Assembly (NCBI GenBank): GCA_963753165.1
Contig: CAVWBP010000002.1
Location: 291,605-355,604 of the forward strand
DNA from: JAKLQR01 sp963753165
GTDB taxonomy: Bacteria; Nitrospirota; Thermodesulfovibrionia; Thermodesulfovibrionales; SM23-35
Direction of reading: 5' to 3'
DNA: 64,000 bases
Position numbers and translations under genes: made by a program
Part shown: positions 34,328-43,074 of the stretch, one piece after another
Numbering within the stretch: position 1 is the first letter of the stretch
Layout: every line of letters starts with the position of its first letter
Notes under the pieces: generated by a model
The model's database searches: none
What the model was told of the DNA's origin: nothing
Seen by the model: the letters and a program-made list of their open reading frames with translations, nothing else

Positions 34328-34371
34328 CTACAATTTTGTATGACGCTACAATTTTGTAGTACAAATTGTGG
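34328..34371. promoter_or_regulatory. Tandem palindromic activator sites, upstream of the Fis-type gene
   Basis: CTACAATTTTGTA (34328) and CTACAATTTTGTAG (34346) are 18 bases apart, followed by TACAAATTGT. They lie 83-115 bases upstream of the ATG and match the family at 31014 and 31117. Confidence 0.6.
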
Positions 34372-34794
34372 TGCGCACAGCAGTTTTCCGGGCGAGAGGA
34401 GGGAATGCCGGAAATTTATGGGCAGAGCAAGTTGTCTCTTAAAGCCGCATACATGATCGTCTTGGGATTGTTGCGACTTTACTTGCTTATCAACGCCGAG
34501 CAAAAATCAAAATCGTTGGAGAGTACACCGGGACTAAACACAGCGGGCTTTGTGTATAGTGAGTCTTTCAAATCGAAATAAATAGCTGTCTTATGAGGAG
34601 ATGTGTTTGACCTTTTTGGGAGTGAATGATCTTTGGAGAAAAGTCTACGGTTGAGGGTAGTTGCCTGGCTGTCAGCATCACTGCGGATTTCGGAAAAGAA
34701 GCTTGAAAAACTGGTGGAGCTGATCAAAAAGCGGAATCCATATAAATCCTGCGGTTTAGAAATTCATAGCAAGGTATTGCCGCACCTCTGACAA

Positions 34795-36827
34795 TTGGCG
34801 TGCTGCATGTCAAACATCTGCTACTCGCATCCGTTGCTTAATATGTTAGATGAAGATTACAGATATGAGCAAGACGATGTTATTACCAACAATTTTTACA
34901 GCGACTACATTCAGAAGGCCCCCATTTTTCTCAAGAACGATGCACAAAAACTACGAGAGTTTATTAAAGCCAACGTCAAATACGGAGACAAAAATCAAAT
35001 TATGTACCGTATTGATCATGGCAAGATAAAACCATCAAAGAACCTTGCAGATAACCTTGTATCGATGCTTAAGGGTAACGAAGAGTTCATGATGATTGAC
35101 GACCAGAAAGTTGTCTACGAAACGGCTATCAAGCTTGCTGAGAAGTCTTCAGCAAAGAAGAAAAATGTGTTGATCGTTGAAGGCGGCCCAGGAACCGGTA
35201 AATCCGTAGTGGCAATTAATCTGCTTGTTGAACTAACAAAACGCGAACTTGTTGCTCAATATGTGACGCGCAACTCCGCACCCCGCTTGGTGTACGAAGC
35301 CATGCTCACCGGCACGTTCACGAGAACTCATATATCAAATATGTTCAGTGGTTCCGGCTCGTACCATTCAACTGAAGCAAACAGTTTTCGATTGTTTGAT
35401 TGTCGATGAAGCGCACAGGCTAAACGCGAAATCAGGGATGTTTAACCATCTTGGTGAAAACCAGATTAAGGAGATAATCAGCGCCAGTAAGTGTAGTTTA
35501 TTCTTTATAGACGAAGACCAAAAGGTGACCCTCAAAGACATTGGTGATAAGGAAGAAATCCGCCGTTGGGCAGTAAAGCAAAGAGCAAATGTTACTGAAC
35601 TCAAACTAGAATCACAATTTCGTTGCAATGGCTCAGACGGGTACCTTGCCTGGCTTGACAATACGCTACAGATTCGAGAAACTGCAAATGACACACTCAA
35701 CGTTAGTGAATATGATTTTCGCATATTGGACAGCCCAACTGAACTGCATAATATTGATACGTGAGAAAAACAGTGAAAAGAACAAAGCGCGTATGGTGGC
35801 AGGCTACTGCTGGAAATGGATCAGCAAAAAGAAACCAGAACTCAAAGATATTGTTATAGATGGTTACAAAGCGACTTGGAATCTCGACACCGATGGGCAA
35901 GCCTGGATTATTAAACCAAATTCAGTCAACGAAGTCGGATGCATACACACCTGTCAGGGATTAGAATTAGATTATGTTGGAGTGATAGTCGGCCCCGACC
36001 TGGTAGTTCGCGGTAGTAAAGTAAAAACACAACCTGAAAAACGGGCAAGTACGGACAGGTCTATTCACGGGTGGAAACAAATGATAGAAGACGAGCCAAG
36101 AGACACGAGGACGCGCCTTGATGCGATTATCAAAAACACTTACCGGACACTCATGACCCGCGGGCAAAAAGGCTGCTATGTTTACTTTATCGATAAAGAA
36201 ACTGAAAGATTTTTTAGAACTCGTATCGAAGCAACAGCCTTAGAAAATGATGTTGTAAGGAACGTTGTGCCTTTGTCTATCCGTAGGCAAGTATCTCCCA
36301 GTTTGCCATTTCGCCGGTTACCTATTAATGAAGTGGTTCCTTTCAAGAACTGCGTGCCTATCTATGATCTAAAAGTGGCCGCAGGTCGATTTAGCGATGA
36401 GCAGCGGGTTGCTGAAGTGGTTCAAGGGGCGGAGTTGCAGCATCCAGAAGATTATGAGTGGGCTGAACTGCCAAGCGTCTTTCGGCCACAACAGGGTTTA
36501 TTTATAGCTCAGGTAATAGGCGAATCTATGAACCGGCGCATCCCTAATGGCGCGTGGTGCTTATTCAGATTGTCACCGGTTGGCACGCGCCAAGGGAAAG
36601 TCGTACTTGTACAACATAGAGAAATTCATGATGCTGATACCGGCGGACATTTTACAGTAAAGACTTATGAAAGCAAAAAAGAGATTTTCCCAGATGGAAC
36701 GTGGAAACATAGTCAAATTATCCTAAGACCAGAAACTACGGCGCTTGGATATGAGCCAATTGTATTGAACCCAGAATCTGCGGAAGATTTGCGTGCCATT
36801 GCAGAATTGATTGCTGTGCTTGGATAA
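34795..36827 (+). pseudogene. DUF2075 helicase with C-terminal S24-like domain, two frameshifts
   Basis: Three consecutive frames form one gene. Frame 1 has NVLIVEGGPGTGKSVVAINLL (Walker A). Frame 2 (from about 35370) has CLIVDEAHRLNAKSG (Walker B) and LESQFRCNGSDGYLAWLD. Frame 3 (from about 35760) has WIIKPNSVNEVGCIHTCQGLELDYVGVIVG and NTYRTLMTRGQKGCYVYF. It ends in an S24/LexA-like domain, QVIGESMNRRIPNGAWCLFR and GKVVLVQH. The N-terminal nuclease-like region of full-length relatives is missing. These ATPases occur in mobile and defence contexts. Inactive as written. Confidence 0.8.
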
Positions 36828-36877
36828 AGACAATCATGCAAAATTACGCTACGGAAGCATCGAATGGGGAGAGCCCT

Positions 36878-36942
36878 TGAAGCTTGCCCAACCAAACCCC
36901 GGTTTCTTAATGTCTATGATCAAGGGCAGACCCCATGGAGTT
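36878..36942 (+). repeat. Direct repeat, left copy
   Basis: About 65 bp beginning TGAAGCTTGCC and ending CCCCATGGAGTT. A near-identical copy is at 38491-38554; the last 34 bases are the same in both. Together they flank the TAC module. Confidence 0.85.
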
Positions 36943-37036
36943 ACCAAAGCATCGAGATGTCCCTGAGGATAATCGATATGTAGTATGATAAGAGCCAATA
37001 TAGTCTAACAATGTCAATATTTAGTGGCTTGAATGT

Positions 37037-37056
37037 ATATATCAGATGTGATATAT
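37037..37056. promoter_or_regulatory. Palindromic operator of the TAC module
   Basis: ATATATCA-gatg-TGATATAT, perfect 8-bp arms, ending one base before the toxin ATG. It is well placed for repression by the XRE antitoxin. No strong ribosome-binding site remains before the toxin start. Confidence 0.65.
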
Positions 37057-37057
37057 T

Positions 37058-37432
37058 ATGAATAAAGAGAAACTGCCGGCTAATATAAAAGTACATCCGA
37101 GTGTCTTGAGGAGCATCAGGGAAATTGCAGTCCTTGATGAGGAGAAGGCAGGAAAGATTATGCAGAGGATCGTTGGACTGGGGTTGGACCCGTTACCTGT
37201 GAGCGGCGAATGTAAGTCTGAGACGATCATTAACCTTAGAAAGAAAAGAGTTCTCGTCAAACGGCTCAAATGTCTGGATATCATGCAGTACAGAATATTT
37301 TACGCTTATAAAAAATCCGGTTTGATTTGCGTGTATTGCGTTGTTCCGAGGGATAAGGATACCTATAATGAAAATTCATGGCATTATCAAATGGTAAAGC
37401 TTCTTTATGCAAAGTGGAAGGAGTGTCAATGA
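37058..37432 (+). CDS. RelE/HigB-like toxin of a TAC module
   Basis: 124 residues: VHPSVLRSIREIAVLDEEKAGKIMQRIVGLGLDPLPV, RLKCLDIMQYRIFYAYKKSGLICVYCVVPRDKDTYNENSWHYQMV. The fold pattern is RelE-like, expected to be a ribosome-dependent mRNA interferase. Its stop overlaps the antitoxin start (ATGA). Toxin-first order is typical of HigBA. The start has a weak ribosome-binding site, perhaps keeping toxin output low. Confidence 0.8.
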   Translation: MNKEKLPANIKVHPSVLRSIREIAVLDEEKAGKIMQRIVGLGLDPLPVSGECKSETIINLRKKRVLVKRLKCLDIMQYRIFYAYKKSGLICVYCVVPRDKDTYNENSWHYQMVKLLYAKWKECQ

Positions 37433-37965
37433 CCTCAATTGAAAATCTGCGTTATGAACCTGTTTCTCCATATCAATGGCAATACCCTTTTCAGGTTATT
37501 CCCGTTGCTGATCTTGAGAAGATCTGCGAGACCTGTGACTCGATAAAGGACAAGCACCTTGAGAAGCTCAAGGTTGAAAACAGAAAGCTTAAAAAACATA
37601 TTGCGTTTCTGCAAAATGAAGTGCAGGCATTGGAGTTAAAAACCGCCCTGACAGCGAAGGCTGTTCCCCTTGAGGATATGGTTGCAGAGGTAACCTCAAC
37701 GCCTGAAGGTAAGAAAGCATGGGATGAAGCCTGGAAAGAGCAGATCGAGAAATGGCGGAGTCAAATGGAGGCAAGTGCCATCAGCCGGGTGAAATATTAC
37801 CGTCTTCTCAACGGGATGGATCAAAAGACTCTGGCTGAGAAACTCGGCACGGCTCAACCGAACATCAGCAGAATTGAACGTCCGGGCTATAATGTGCCTG
37901 TTGTGACATTAAGAAAGCTTGCGAAGATTTATAACGTAACGATGGAGGATCTCCTTGGCGGTTGA
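37429..37965 (+). CDS. XRE-family antitoxin of a TAC module
   Basis: 178 residues from ATG 37429. The HTH lies at the C-terminus (about 119-176: YYRLLNGMDQKTLAEKLGTAQPNISRIE). The N-terminal half has the aromatic segment SPYQWQYPFQVIP (13-25) and a coiled coil (about 30-72). In the M. tuberculosis HigA1 TAC antitoxin the chaperone-addiction segment is behind the HTH; here the aromatic candidate is in front. The end overlaps the SecB-like gene by 11 bases. Confidence 0.8.
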   Translation: MTSIENLRYEPVSPYQWQYPFQVIPVADLEKICETCDSIKDKHLEKLKVENRKLKKHIAFLQNEVQALELKTALTAKAVPLEDMVAEVTSTPEGKKAWDEAWKEQIEKWRSQMEASAISRVKYYRLLNGMDQKTLAEKLGTAQPNISRIERPGYNVPVVTLRKLAKIYNVTMEDLLGG

Positions 37966-38362
37966 TACCGGTATTCAATTCAAGAGTGTCGCATTGACTG
38001 AACTGTATTTTAAGCGAAACAAATCCTTTGTTCATCCGAAAGACGGTATCCCCATCGAAATCGCTTTTAAAACCAAGAATTCGTTTAGTCCTGATAAGAA
38101 GAATCTTACGGTGGTGCTTTCAGTCAGACTGTTCGAGAAGAGCAAGAACCGACCATTTGAAATAGAAGCCTCTGTGGAAGGAACATTTTCAGGTAAAGAC
38201 CATAAAGAGCTTCTGAAATTCTCAAAAATCCTTGCACCAGCACATCTGTTCCCCTTTGTTCGAGAAATAATCGCAAATGCTACGATGAAGGCGAATATCC
38301 CTCCTCTTCTCCTCCCTCCGATCAATTTATTAGCAGCACCCGGCAAAAAGAAAAAGAAATAA
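37955..38362 (+). CDS. SecB-like chaperone of a TAC module
   Basis: 135 residues from TTG 37955, behind GGAGG. IQFKSVALTELYFKRN and the C-terminal LFPFVREIIANATMKANIPPLLLPPINLLA match the SecB fold, whose end reads similarly (FPY.R...S.L......PP..L.PVNF). In TAC modules such a chaperone stabilises the antitoxin. The basic tail GKKKKK replaces the usual acidic or zinc-binding SecA tail, as expected for a chaperone not devoted to export. Confidence 0.8.
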   Translation: MAVDTGIQFKSVALTELYFKRNKSFVHPKDGIPIEIAFKTKNSFSPDKKNLTVVLSVRLFEKSKNRPFEIEASVEGTFSGKDHKELLKFSKILAPAHLFPFVREIIANATMKANIPPLLLPPINLLAAPGKKKKK

Positions 38363-38490
38363 AAGCGGCTCAATGCGTTCTTTCATGTCTCTGTCTATGT
38401 GACAATGACTGTTTGTACTCTGCAGGACCAGCAAACTACTCAGCTGTGCATACTCCTGTGAGAAGTAGGCAGTTGTTGGGGGTAGCCTGT

Positions 38491-38554
38491 TGAAGCTTGC
38501 CAAACCAACCCCGGTTCCTTAATGTCTATGATCAAGGGCAGACCCCATGGAGTT
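38491..38554 (+). repeat. Direct repeat, right copy
   Basis: About 64 bp, matching 36878-36942 with one indel and two or three substitutions near its left end. It ends 14 bases before the 3' end of the ABC-F gene. Confidence 0.85.
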
Positions 38555-38568
38555 CATCCGGATATTTC

Positions 38569-40473
38569 TCACTCCCGCCCTTTCGGAATAGATTCCAGCA
38601 GCTCCCAGCGCTCATATGCCGCGGGGATCTCTTTGTCGAGTTCCGCCATCCTGGCCGTAACTGCGGGGATACTGCTTCCGTCCTTCCGGTAGAAATCGGG
38701 GTCCGCAAGGGTCTCATAAAGGCCCGCCCGCTCCGCTTCCATGGACTCGATGATCGCAGGCAGCGCTTCGATTTCCTTTTTTTCCCTGAATGTCAGGGTG
38801 CGCAGACGCTCCTGCTGAGGCCGGGATTTTCCGGGCTTCTCCTTCTTTTTTGTCTTCTCTGTCTCTCCCGGGGAGGAGAGCCTGCGCTGTCGCAGCCAAT
38901 CGTCATAGCCTCCCACATATTCTGCGAGCCTTCCCTCGCCTTCAAACACTATTGTGCTGGTGACGATGTTATTCAGAAACTCCCTGTCGTGGCTCACCAG
39001 GAGAACGGTGCCCTGGTATTCCATCAGCATCTCTTCCAGGAGCTCCAGGGTATCGGCATCTAAATCGTTCGTCGGTTCGTCCAGTACCAGCACATTCGAA
39101 GGTTTTGTAAAGAGCTTTGCCAAAAGTGCGCGGTTTCTCTCTCCGCCGGAAAGGACCTTTACCGGCGACCGCGATCTTTCAGGAGAAAACAGAAAGTCCT
39201 CAAGGTAGCCGATTATATGTCTCGTCTTTCCGTTGACCGTCACGTTGTCGTATCCGTCTCCAACGTTGTCCCTGAGCGATTCTTCGTCGTCCAGCTGCGC
39301 GCGGTGCTGGTCGAAATAGGCGACTTCGAAGCGGGTACCCATGCGCACAGAACCGCGAAGGGGCTTGATCGAGCCGAGCAAGATATTGAGCAGGGTCGTT
39401 TTCCCCGAGCCGTTAGGGCCTATGATGCCAATCTTGTCGCCTCTCCTGATGACCGTGGAGAAATCGCGGATCACAGGACTGCCCTCATAGCTATGCCCTA
39501 TTCCTTTGACCTCAAGAACCAGCCTGCCCGATTTTTTTGCCTCGTTCAGTTGCATCTCGGCAGACCCTGTTTGTTCACGCCTTGATAGCCGTTCCTTTCT
39601 CAACTCTTTTAACGCCCTCACCCTTCCTTCGTTGCGGGTGCGGCGGGCCCTGATCCCCTGCCGTATCCAGGCCTCCTCCTGCGCGAGTTTCTTGTCGAAG
39701 AGTGAGTTATGAACGGCCTCTGCATCGAGTTCGGCCTGCCTTCTCGCCAGGTAGGTTTTGTAATCTCCGGGCCAGTCGGTGACCTTCCCCCGGTCGAGTT
39801 CTATTATGCGCGTTGCGAGGGTCTGGAGAAACCTCCGGTCGTGGGTTATGAAGAGTATGGCGCCCCGGAATTCGAGGAGAAATTCTTCAAGCCAGCCGAT
39901 CGATTCGATGTCGAGATGGTTCGTGGGCTCATCGAGAAGCAGGAGGTCCGGCTGGTTCACGAGCGCCCTCGCAAGAAGGACCCTTCTTTTGTAGCCGCCG
40001 GAGAGCCCGTCCGCAGCTGCATCCGGGTCCAGCCCGAGGCGGGAAAGGACCGTCTCGACCCGCTGTTGTATCTGCCAGCCGCCTGAGGACTCGATAAGAT
40101 GCTGTACCCGTTCGAGGTCCGTGATAATGCCGGGATTATCGCCCAGGGCGAGGCTGTGGACCAGGGAGCGATATTCGGAGAGCAGTTCGACGATGTCGCC
40201 GAGTCCTTCAGAGACGACGTCGAAGACCGTTCCGGTCAGGTCCCGGGGCACTTCCTGTTCGAGGGATGCGACCCGCGAGCCTCCCTCTCTTATGATCTCG
40301 CCTGAGTCAGGGGTGAGTTCGCCGGCCATGATCTTTATAATGGTGGATTTGCCCACCCCGTTTCTGCCGACAAGGCAGACCCGTTCCCCCCGCTCGATCT
40401 GGAGGGTAACCCCGTCGAGAAGCTCGGGGCCGCCGAAGGCGATCCTCACCTCTTGCAGACTCACTAATGCCAC
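38569..40473 (-). CDS. uup: ABC-F family ATPase, Uup-like
   Basis: 634 residues with two ATPase domains and no membrane part. First: Walker A GRNGVGKST, signature LSGGYKRR, Walker B LLLLDEPTNH. Second: GPNGSGKTT, LSGGERNR, VLVLDEPTND. A linker rich in Arg/Glu lies between them, and the C-terminal coiled coil (about 550-634) is typical of Uup. ABC-F proteins act on stalled ribosomes. Intact, standing alone on the minus strand. Confidence 0.92.
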   Translation of the reverse strand: MALVSLQEVRIAFGGPELLDGVTLQIERGERVCLVGRNGVGKSTIIKIMAGELTPDSGEIIREGGSRVASLEQEVPRDLTGTVFDVVSEGLGDIVELLSEYRSLVHSLALGDNPGIITDLERVQHLIESSGGWQIQQRVETVLSRLGLDPDAAADGLSGGYKRRVLLARALVNQPDLLLLDEPTNHLDIESIGWLEEFLLEFRGAILFITHDRRFLQTLATRIIELDRGKVTDWPGDYKTYLARRQAELDAEAVHNSLFDKKLAQEEAWIRQGIRARRTRNEGRVRALKELRKERLSRREQTGSAEMQLNEAKKSGRLVLEVKGIGHSYEGSPVIRDFSTVIRRGDKIGIIGPNGSGKTTLLNILLGSIKPLRGSVRMGTRFEVAYFDQHRAQLDDEESLRDNVGDGYDNVTVNGKTRHIIGYLEDFLFSPERSRSPVKVLSGGERNRALLAKLFTKPSNVLVLDEPTNDLDADTLELLEEMLMEYQGTVLLVSHDREFLNNIVTSTIVFEGEGRLAEYVGGYDDWLRQRRLSSPGETEKTKKKEKPGKSRPQQERLRTLTFREKKEIEALPAIIESMEAERAGLYETLADPDFYRKDGSSIPAVTARMAELDKEIPAAYERWELLESIPKGRE

Positions 40474-40540
40474 GTTTTTAGCTTAACATTCAGTGGAATT
40501 AAATTCTCACTGCCTGTTGTTGAGGTGGGCAGTTGTTATT

Positions 40541-41146
40541 TTACCGATTACGCCGCTCTTCTTTTAACTCATTTATCCAAATTTTCAAAGCTTTCCTTGC
40601 TTCCTTATCCACAAATGAGAAAATGCGTTGAGCGGTGTTGTGGAAACGGGATTTGGAATGTCCGGCCACCTTCACCACATGAAAGCCGAATTCGTCGTGC
40701 AATTCGTAAAATGCGCGATAGAGAGAAGTGTTTCCTAACTGCCGGTTTGTCTTTTTCGAAAGGAATCCTCCTGCCAGCAAGCGGGATTTCCTCTTAAGAA
40801 GGCCTGAAACGCACTGAGAATCGGAATATATTGTCAGGCTTCCATATGGTTCCTGCCGATTCTCTGTGAGCGCCCATAAAACGGTCTGAAGTTCGAGCCT
40901 TGTCGATGAAGTGCCTTCGAATCTCTGCACCTTTAACCGTTCGGTTATCTTGTCTCTTCCAATAACTCCGGAAGAGGCCTCCAGAAATGAAGAAGGGACC
41001 ATGACATAAGCGCCCACACCGAGCTTGTGCACAGGACTGACACTCCCATCGATGAAAAGGGCAAAATCCTTTGTGAGTGCTTTCACGACATCAAACTCCT
41101 GAGCAATACTACGGTATGCATTCTCTATCTTACCTCGGGCCGGCAT
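40541..41146 (-). CDS. RNase H-like protein
   Basis: About 201 residues from ATG 41146. The acidic cluster is visible: D in FALFIDGSVSP, E in SSTRLELQTVLWAL, D in LTIYSDSQCVSGL and D in RIFSFVDKEARKAL, the last in the H..D..AR pattern of RNase HI. Longer N-terminally than E. coli RNase HI (about 40 extra residues). Expected to cut RNA in RNA-DNA hybrids. The frame runs further upstream, but that part is hydrophobic and low in coding character. Confidence 0.8.
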   Translation of the reverse strand: MPARGKIENAYRSIAQEFDVVKALTKDFALFIDGSVSPVHKLGVGAYVMVPSSFLEASSGVIGRDKITERLKVQRFEGTSSTRLELQTVLWALTENRQEPYGSLTIYSDSQCVSGLLKRKSRLLAGGFLSKKTNRQLGNTSLYRAFYELHDEFGFHVVKVAGHSKSRFHNTAQRIFSFVDKEARKALKIWINELKEERRNR

Positions 41147-41351
41147 CGACTTTACAGCAGAGTTGCAGAATGTAGTCGATATACAACAGAAGAATTTGTT
41201 GCCGAATAGAGGGAAACAAATCAACAAAATAGAGGTTGAATGATAAAATATATTCAATGAAGGAGATTTGTTTTAAAACAGATAAAAACAACAGCCGGCA
41301 ACAGTTCCGGCTTTTTGAGCAGTACTTTTTAAGGGAGATGAGGCCTAACGG

Positions 41352-41774
41352 GTGAGCAGGGACAAGAACAGCAAAAGTGTGCCGGGCGGCAACCATGTTG
41401 CGCACGAGCATGATGAAGAGAGAGAAAGAATTCTTTCTGTCGCGCTCAGGAATATGGTAATGATCAACGGGAAGGTGTACGGATTGGAGGACGACTCTGA
41501 GCCGGATGCCTTTGTGGACTGCGCGTCGAAACTCTCATCGTGCAGGGCCGGTTGCTGCTCCCTGGTGTTTGCCCTGACGCAGGAAGAAGTTAAAAAGGGT
41601 TTTTACCGATACAATCCCGACCGGCCTTATTATATGGCAAGGGATGCGGACGGGTTTTGCCCGTATCTTGACCGCGCCACCTTTTTCTGCAGTATCCACG
41701 ACAGACGCCCCCTGCGCTGCAGGAAATATACCTGCGAGCATGGCGTCCACAGGCTTCCAGAAAGAAAGGATTGA
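41352..41774 (+). CDS. YkgJ-type cysteine-cluster protein
   Basis: 140 residues from GTG 41352: a CxxxCC motif (CRAGCC), CPYLDRATFFCSIHDRRPLRCRKYTCEHG, a pattern of about eight cysteines suited to a zinc or iron-sulfur site, as in YkgJ/DUF family proteins. Cytoplasmic; role unproven. It is divergent from the RNase H-like gene and convergent with the GntR gene. Confidence 0.8.
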   Translation: MSRDKNSKSVPGGNHVAHEHDEERERILSVALRNMVMINGKVYGLEDDSEPDAFVDCASKLSSCRAGCCSLVFALTQEEVKKGFYRYNPDRPYYMARDADGFCPYLDRATFFCSIHDRRPLRCRKYTCEHGVHRLPERKD

Positions 41775-41843
41775 GTCCGCTGCGAACAGAAGGAAGAACG
41801 AATTTGCGAAACAAGGTCAGAAGTTGAGGTTTTCAAGGGAGAG

Positions 41844-42578
41844 TTAAAGGACGTTTCTTTCGAGCTCAAAGAATATCTGGAATCTGTTCGGGCGTTTCTT
41901 TGAGACTAAATAGGCAACGATCGTATCCCCCGAATAGAACTCCTGAGTGAGGAGCAGCACAGGAAACCCATTTGCCCCGATGATTCCGCTTTGTTCCTGG
42001 GTAAGATGGGTGATGTCGATATAATTCCTGACCTTGGTGACTCTTATCCCGTATTTCTTCTCGAAGAGATCAAAGAGAGACCGGTGCTCGATGTCGTCCT
42101 CTAACAGGAGGGGGCAGACATGATAGGGGACATAGATTTCCTGAAGAATTACGGCTTCCTCGCGGACTTTCCAGAGTTTCTTGATGTAAATAAGATGTTT
42201 GTCGGGGGTAATGTCGAGCTTCACGTCAAGGCCGTCGACAGGCATCATGACTGTCCTGACAAGGACCTCGGATGTGGGTTCCTCATCATAGTCAAGGAGC
42301 AGTTCTTTCATGCTCGCATGCATGGGGAACCCTTCAGCGAAAGTGTTCCTTTTAATGAAAGTCCCTTTTCCCTGCTGCCGTTTTAAGTATCCCTGCCTGG
42401 TGAGTTCAAGAACAGCCGTTCTGACAGTTGCCCTGCTGACATTGAAAATCTTGCAGAGCTCTCCTTCGGTCGGAATCTGGGAACCTACCTGCCATTCATT
42501 GGTCTCGATCTTTTTCTTGATTATTTCGTAGACCTGGAGATAAAGTTTCTGATGATCTTCTCTGTCAATTAATTCCAT
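41844..42578 (-). CDS. GntR-family regulator (UTRA type), intact copy
   Basis: 244 residues: the winged-helix MELIDREDHQKLYLQVYEIIKKKIE, then IPTEGELCKIFNVSRATVRTAVLELTRQGYLKRQQGKGTF, and a C-terminal UTRA-like ligand domain (YIKKLWKVREEAVILQEIYVPYHVCPLL). It is paralogous to the broken copies at 57594-58332 and 63793-64000. Divergent from the SulP gene, which it probably regulates. A TCAGGACATAAT sequence lies near 42630, shared with the region upstream of the 58.3 kb copy. Confidence 0.88.
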   Translation of the reverse strand: MELIDREDHQKLYLQVYEIIKKKIETNEWQVGSQIPTEGELCKIFNVSRATVRTAVLELTRQGYLKRQQGKGTFIKRNTFAEGFPMHASMKELLLDYDEEPTSEVLVRTVMMPVDGLDVKLDITPDKHLIYIKKLWKVREEAVILQEIYVPYHVCPLLLEDDIEHRSLFDLFEKKYGIRVTKVRNYIDITHLTQEQSGIIGANGFPVLLLTQEFYSGDTIVAYLVSKKRPNRFQIFFELERNVL

Positions 42579-43074
42579 GGTATTTCAATAAAAAACTTAA
42601 GTCCTCGTTTTTCTCTGATTATGACTGATCAGGACATAATGCCCTGCCGGATCCCCCGGTATTAACCCTGCTTCATTCCGGTTGATGCTTCCCCTCTGAG
42701 GGTGAAAGTCAGGAGTTTCCAAAAAAATAATAAAGTTATTACAAACCATTAAATATAATAATGATATGCTTTTATCTTGTCAATTGAATTCTTGTTATAA
42801 AGTTTTATAGGACATTATTAGGAATAAATATCTTTCAACTAATTGATATTAAATGGTTTATTGAATTATCAGGTGTTATTTGGAATAAGCGCAGGGTATT
42901 TCTGTTCATCTTTAATATTCAGAAATATTCAAAAAGAAAAACATTGCATAAAAAGCAGATGATGATGTTATAATAATTCGGTTTTATTCTTATAACATTA
43001 TTTCATTTAAATTTATTTCGCCATTTTTTTGAATTTGCACTAGTATATATTGAACTTATAAAGGAGAGAAGATC
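42579..43074. other. AT-rich divergent intergenic region
   Basis: 496 bases between the GntR gene and SulP. No gene. It carries the possible operator TCAGGACATAAT near 42630 and runs of A/T, for example from 42760 to 43060. A promoter for SulP probably lies near 43030. Confidence 0.55.

Larger units (their letters stand above)
34246..34794. other. Gene-free interval with nitrogen-cluster regulatory sites and a helicase 5' remnant
   Basis: 549 bases. Near the Fis gene are the TGGCACG element, the shared 12-mer and three palindromic sites. From about 34600 the plus strand could encode SLRLRVVAWLSASLRISEKKLEKLVELIKKRNPY, a fragment I do not recognise and which has no clear start. It may be debris from the lost 5' part of the helicase gene. 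Confidence 0.55.

Noticed and set aside
36878..38554. CRISPR repeat idea for the 65-bp direct repeats
   Set aside because: Only two copies 1.6 kb apart, with genes rather than short spacers between them.
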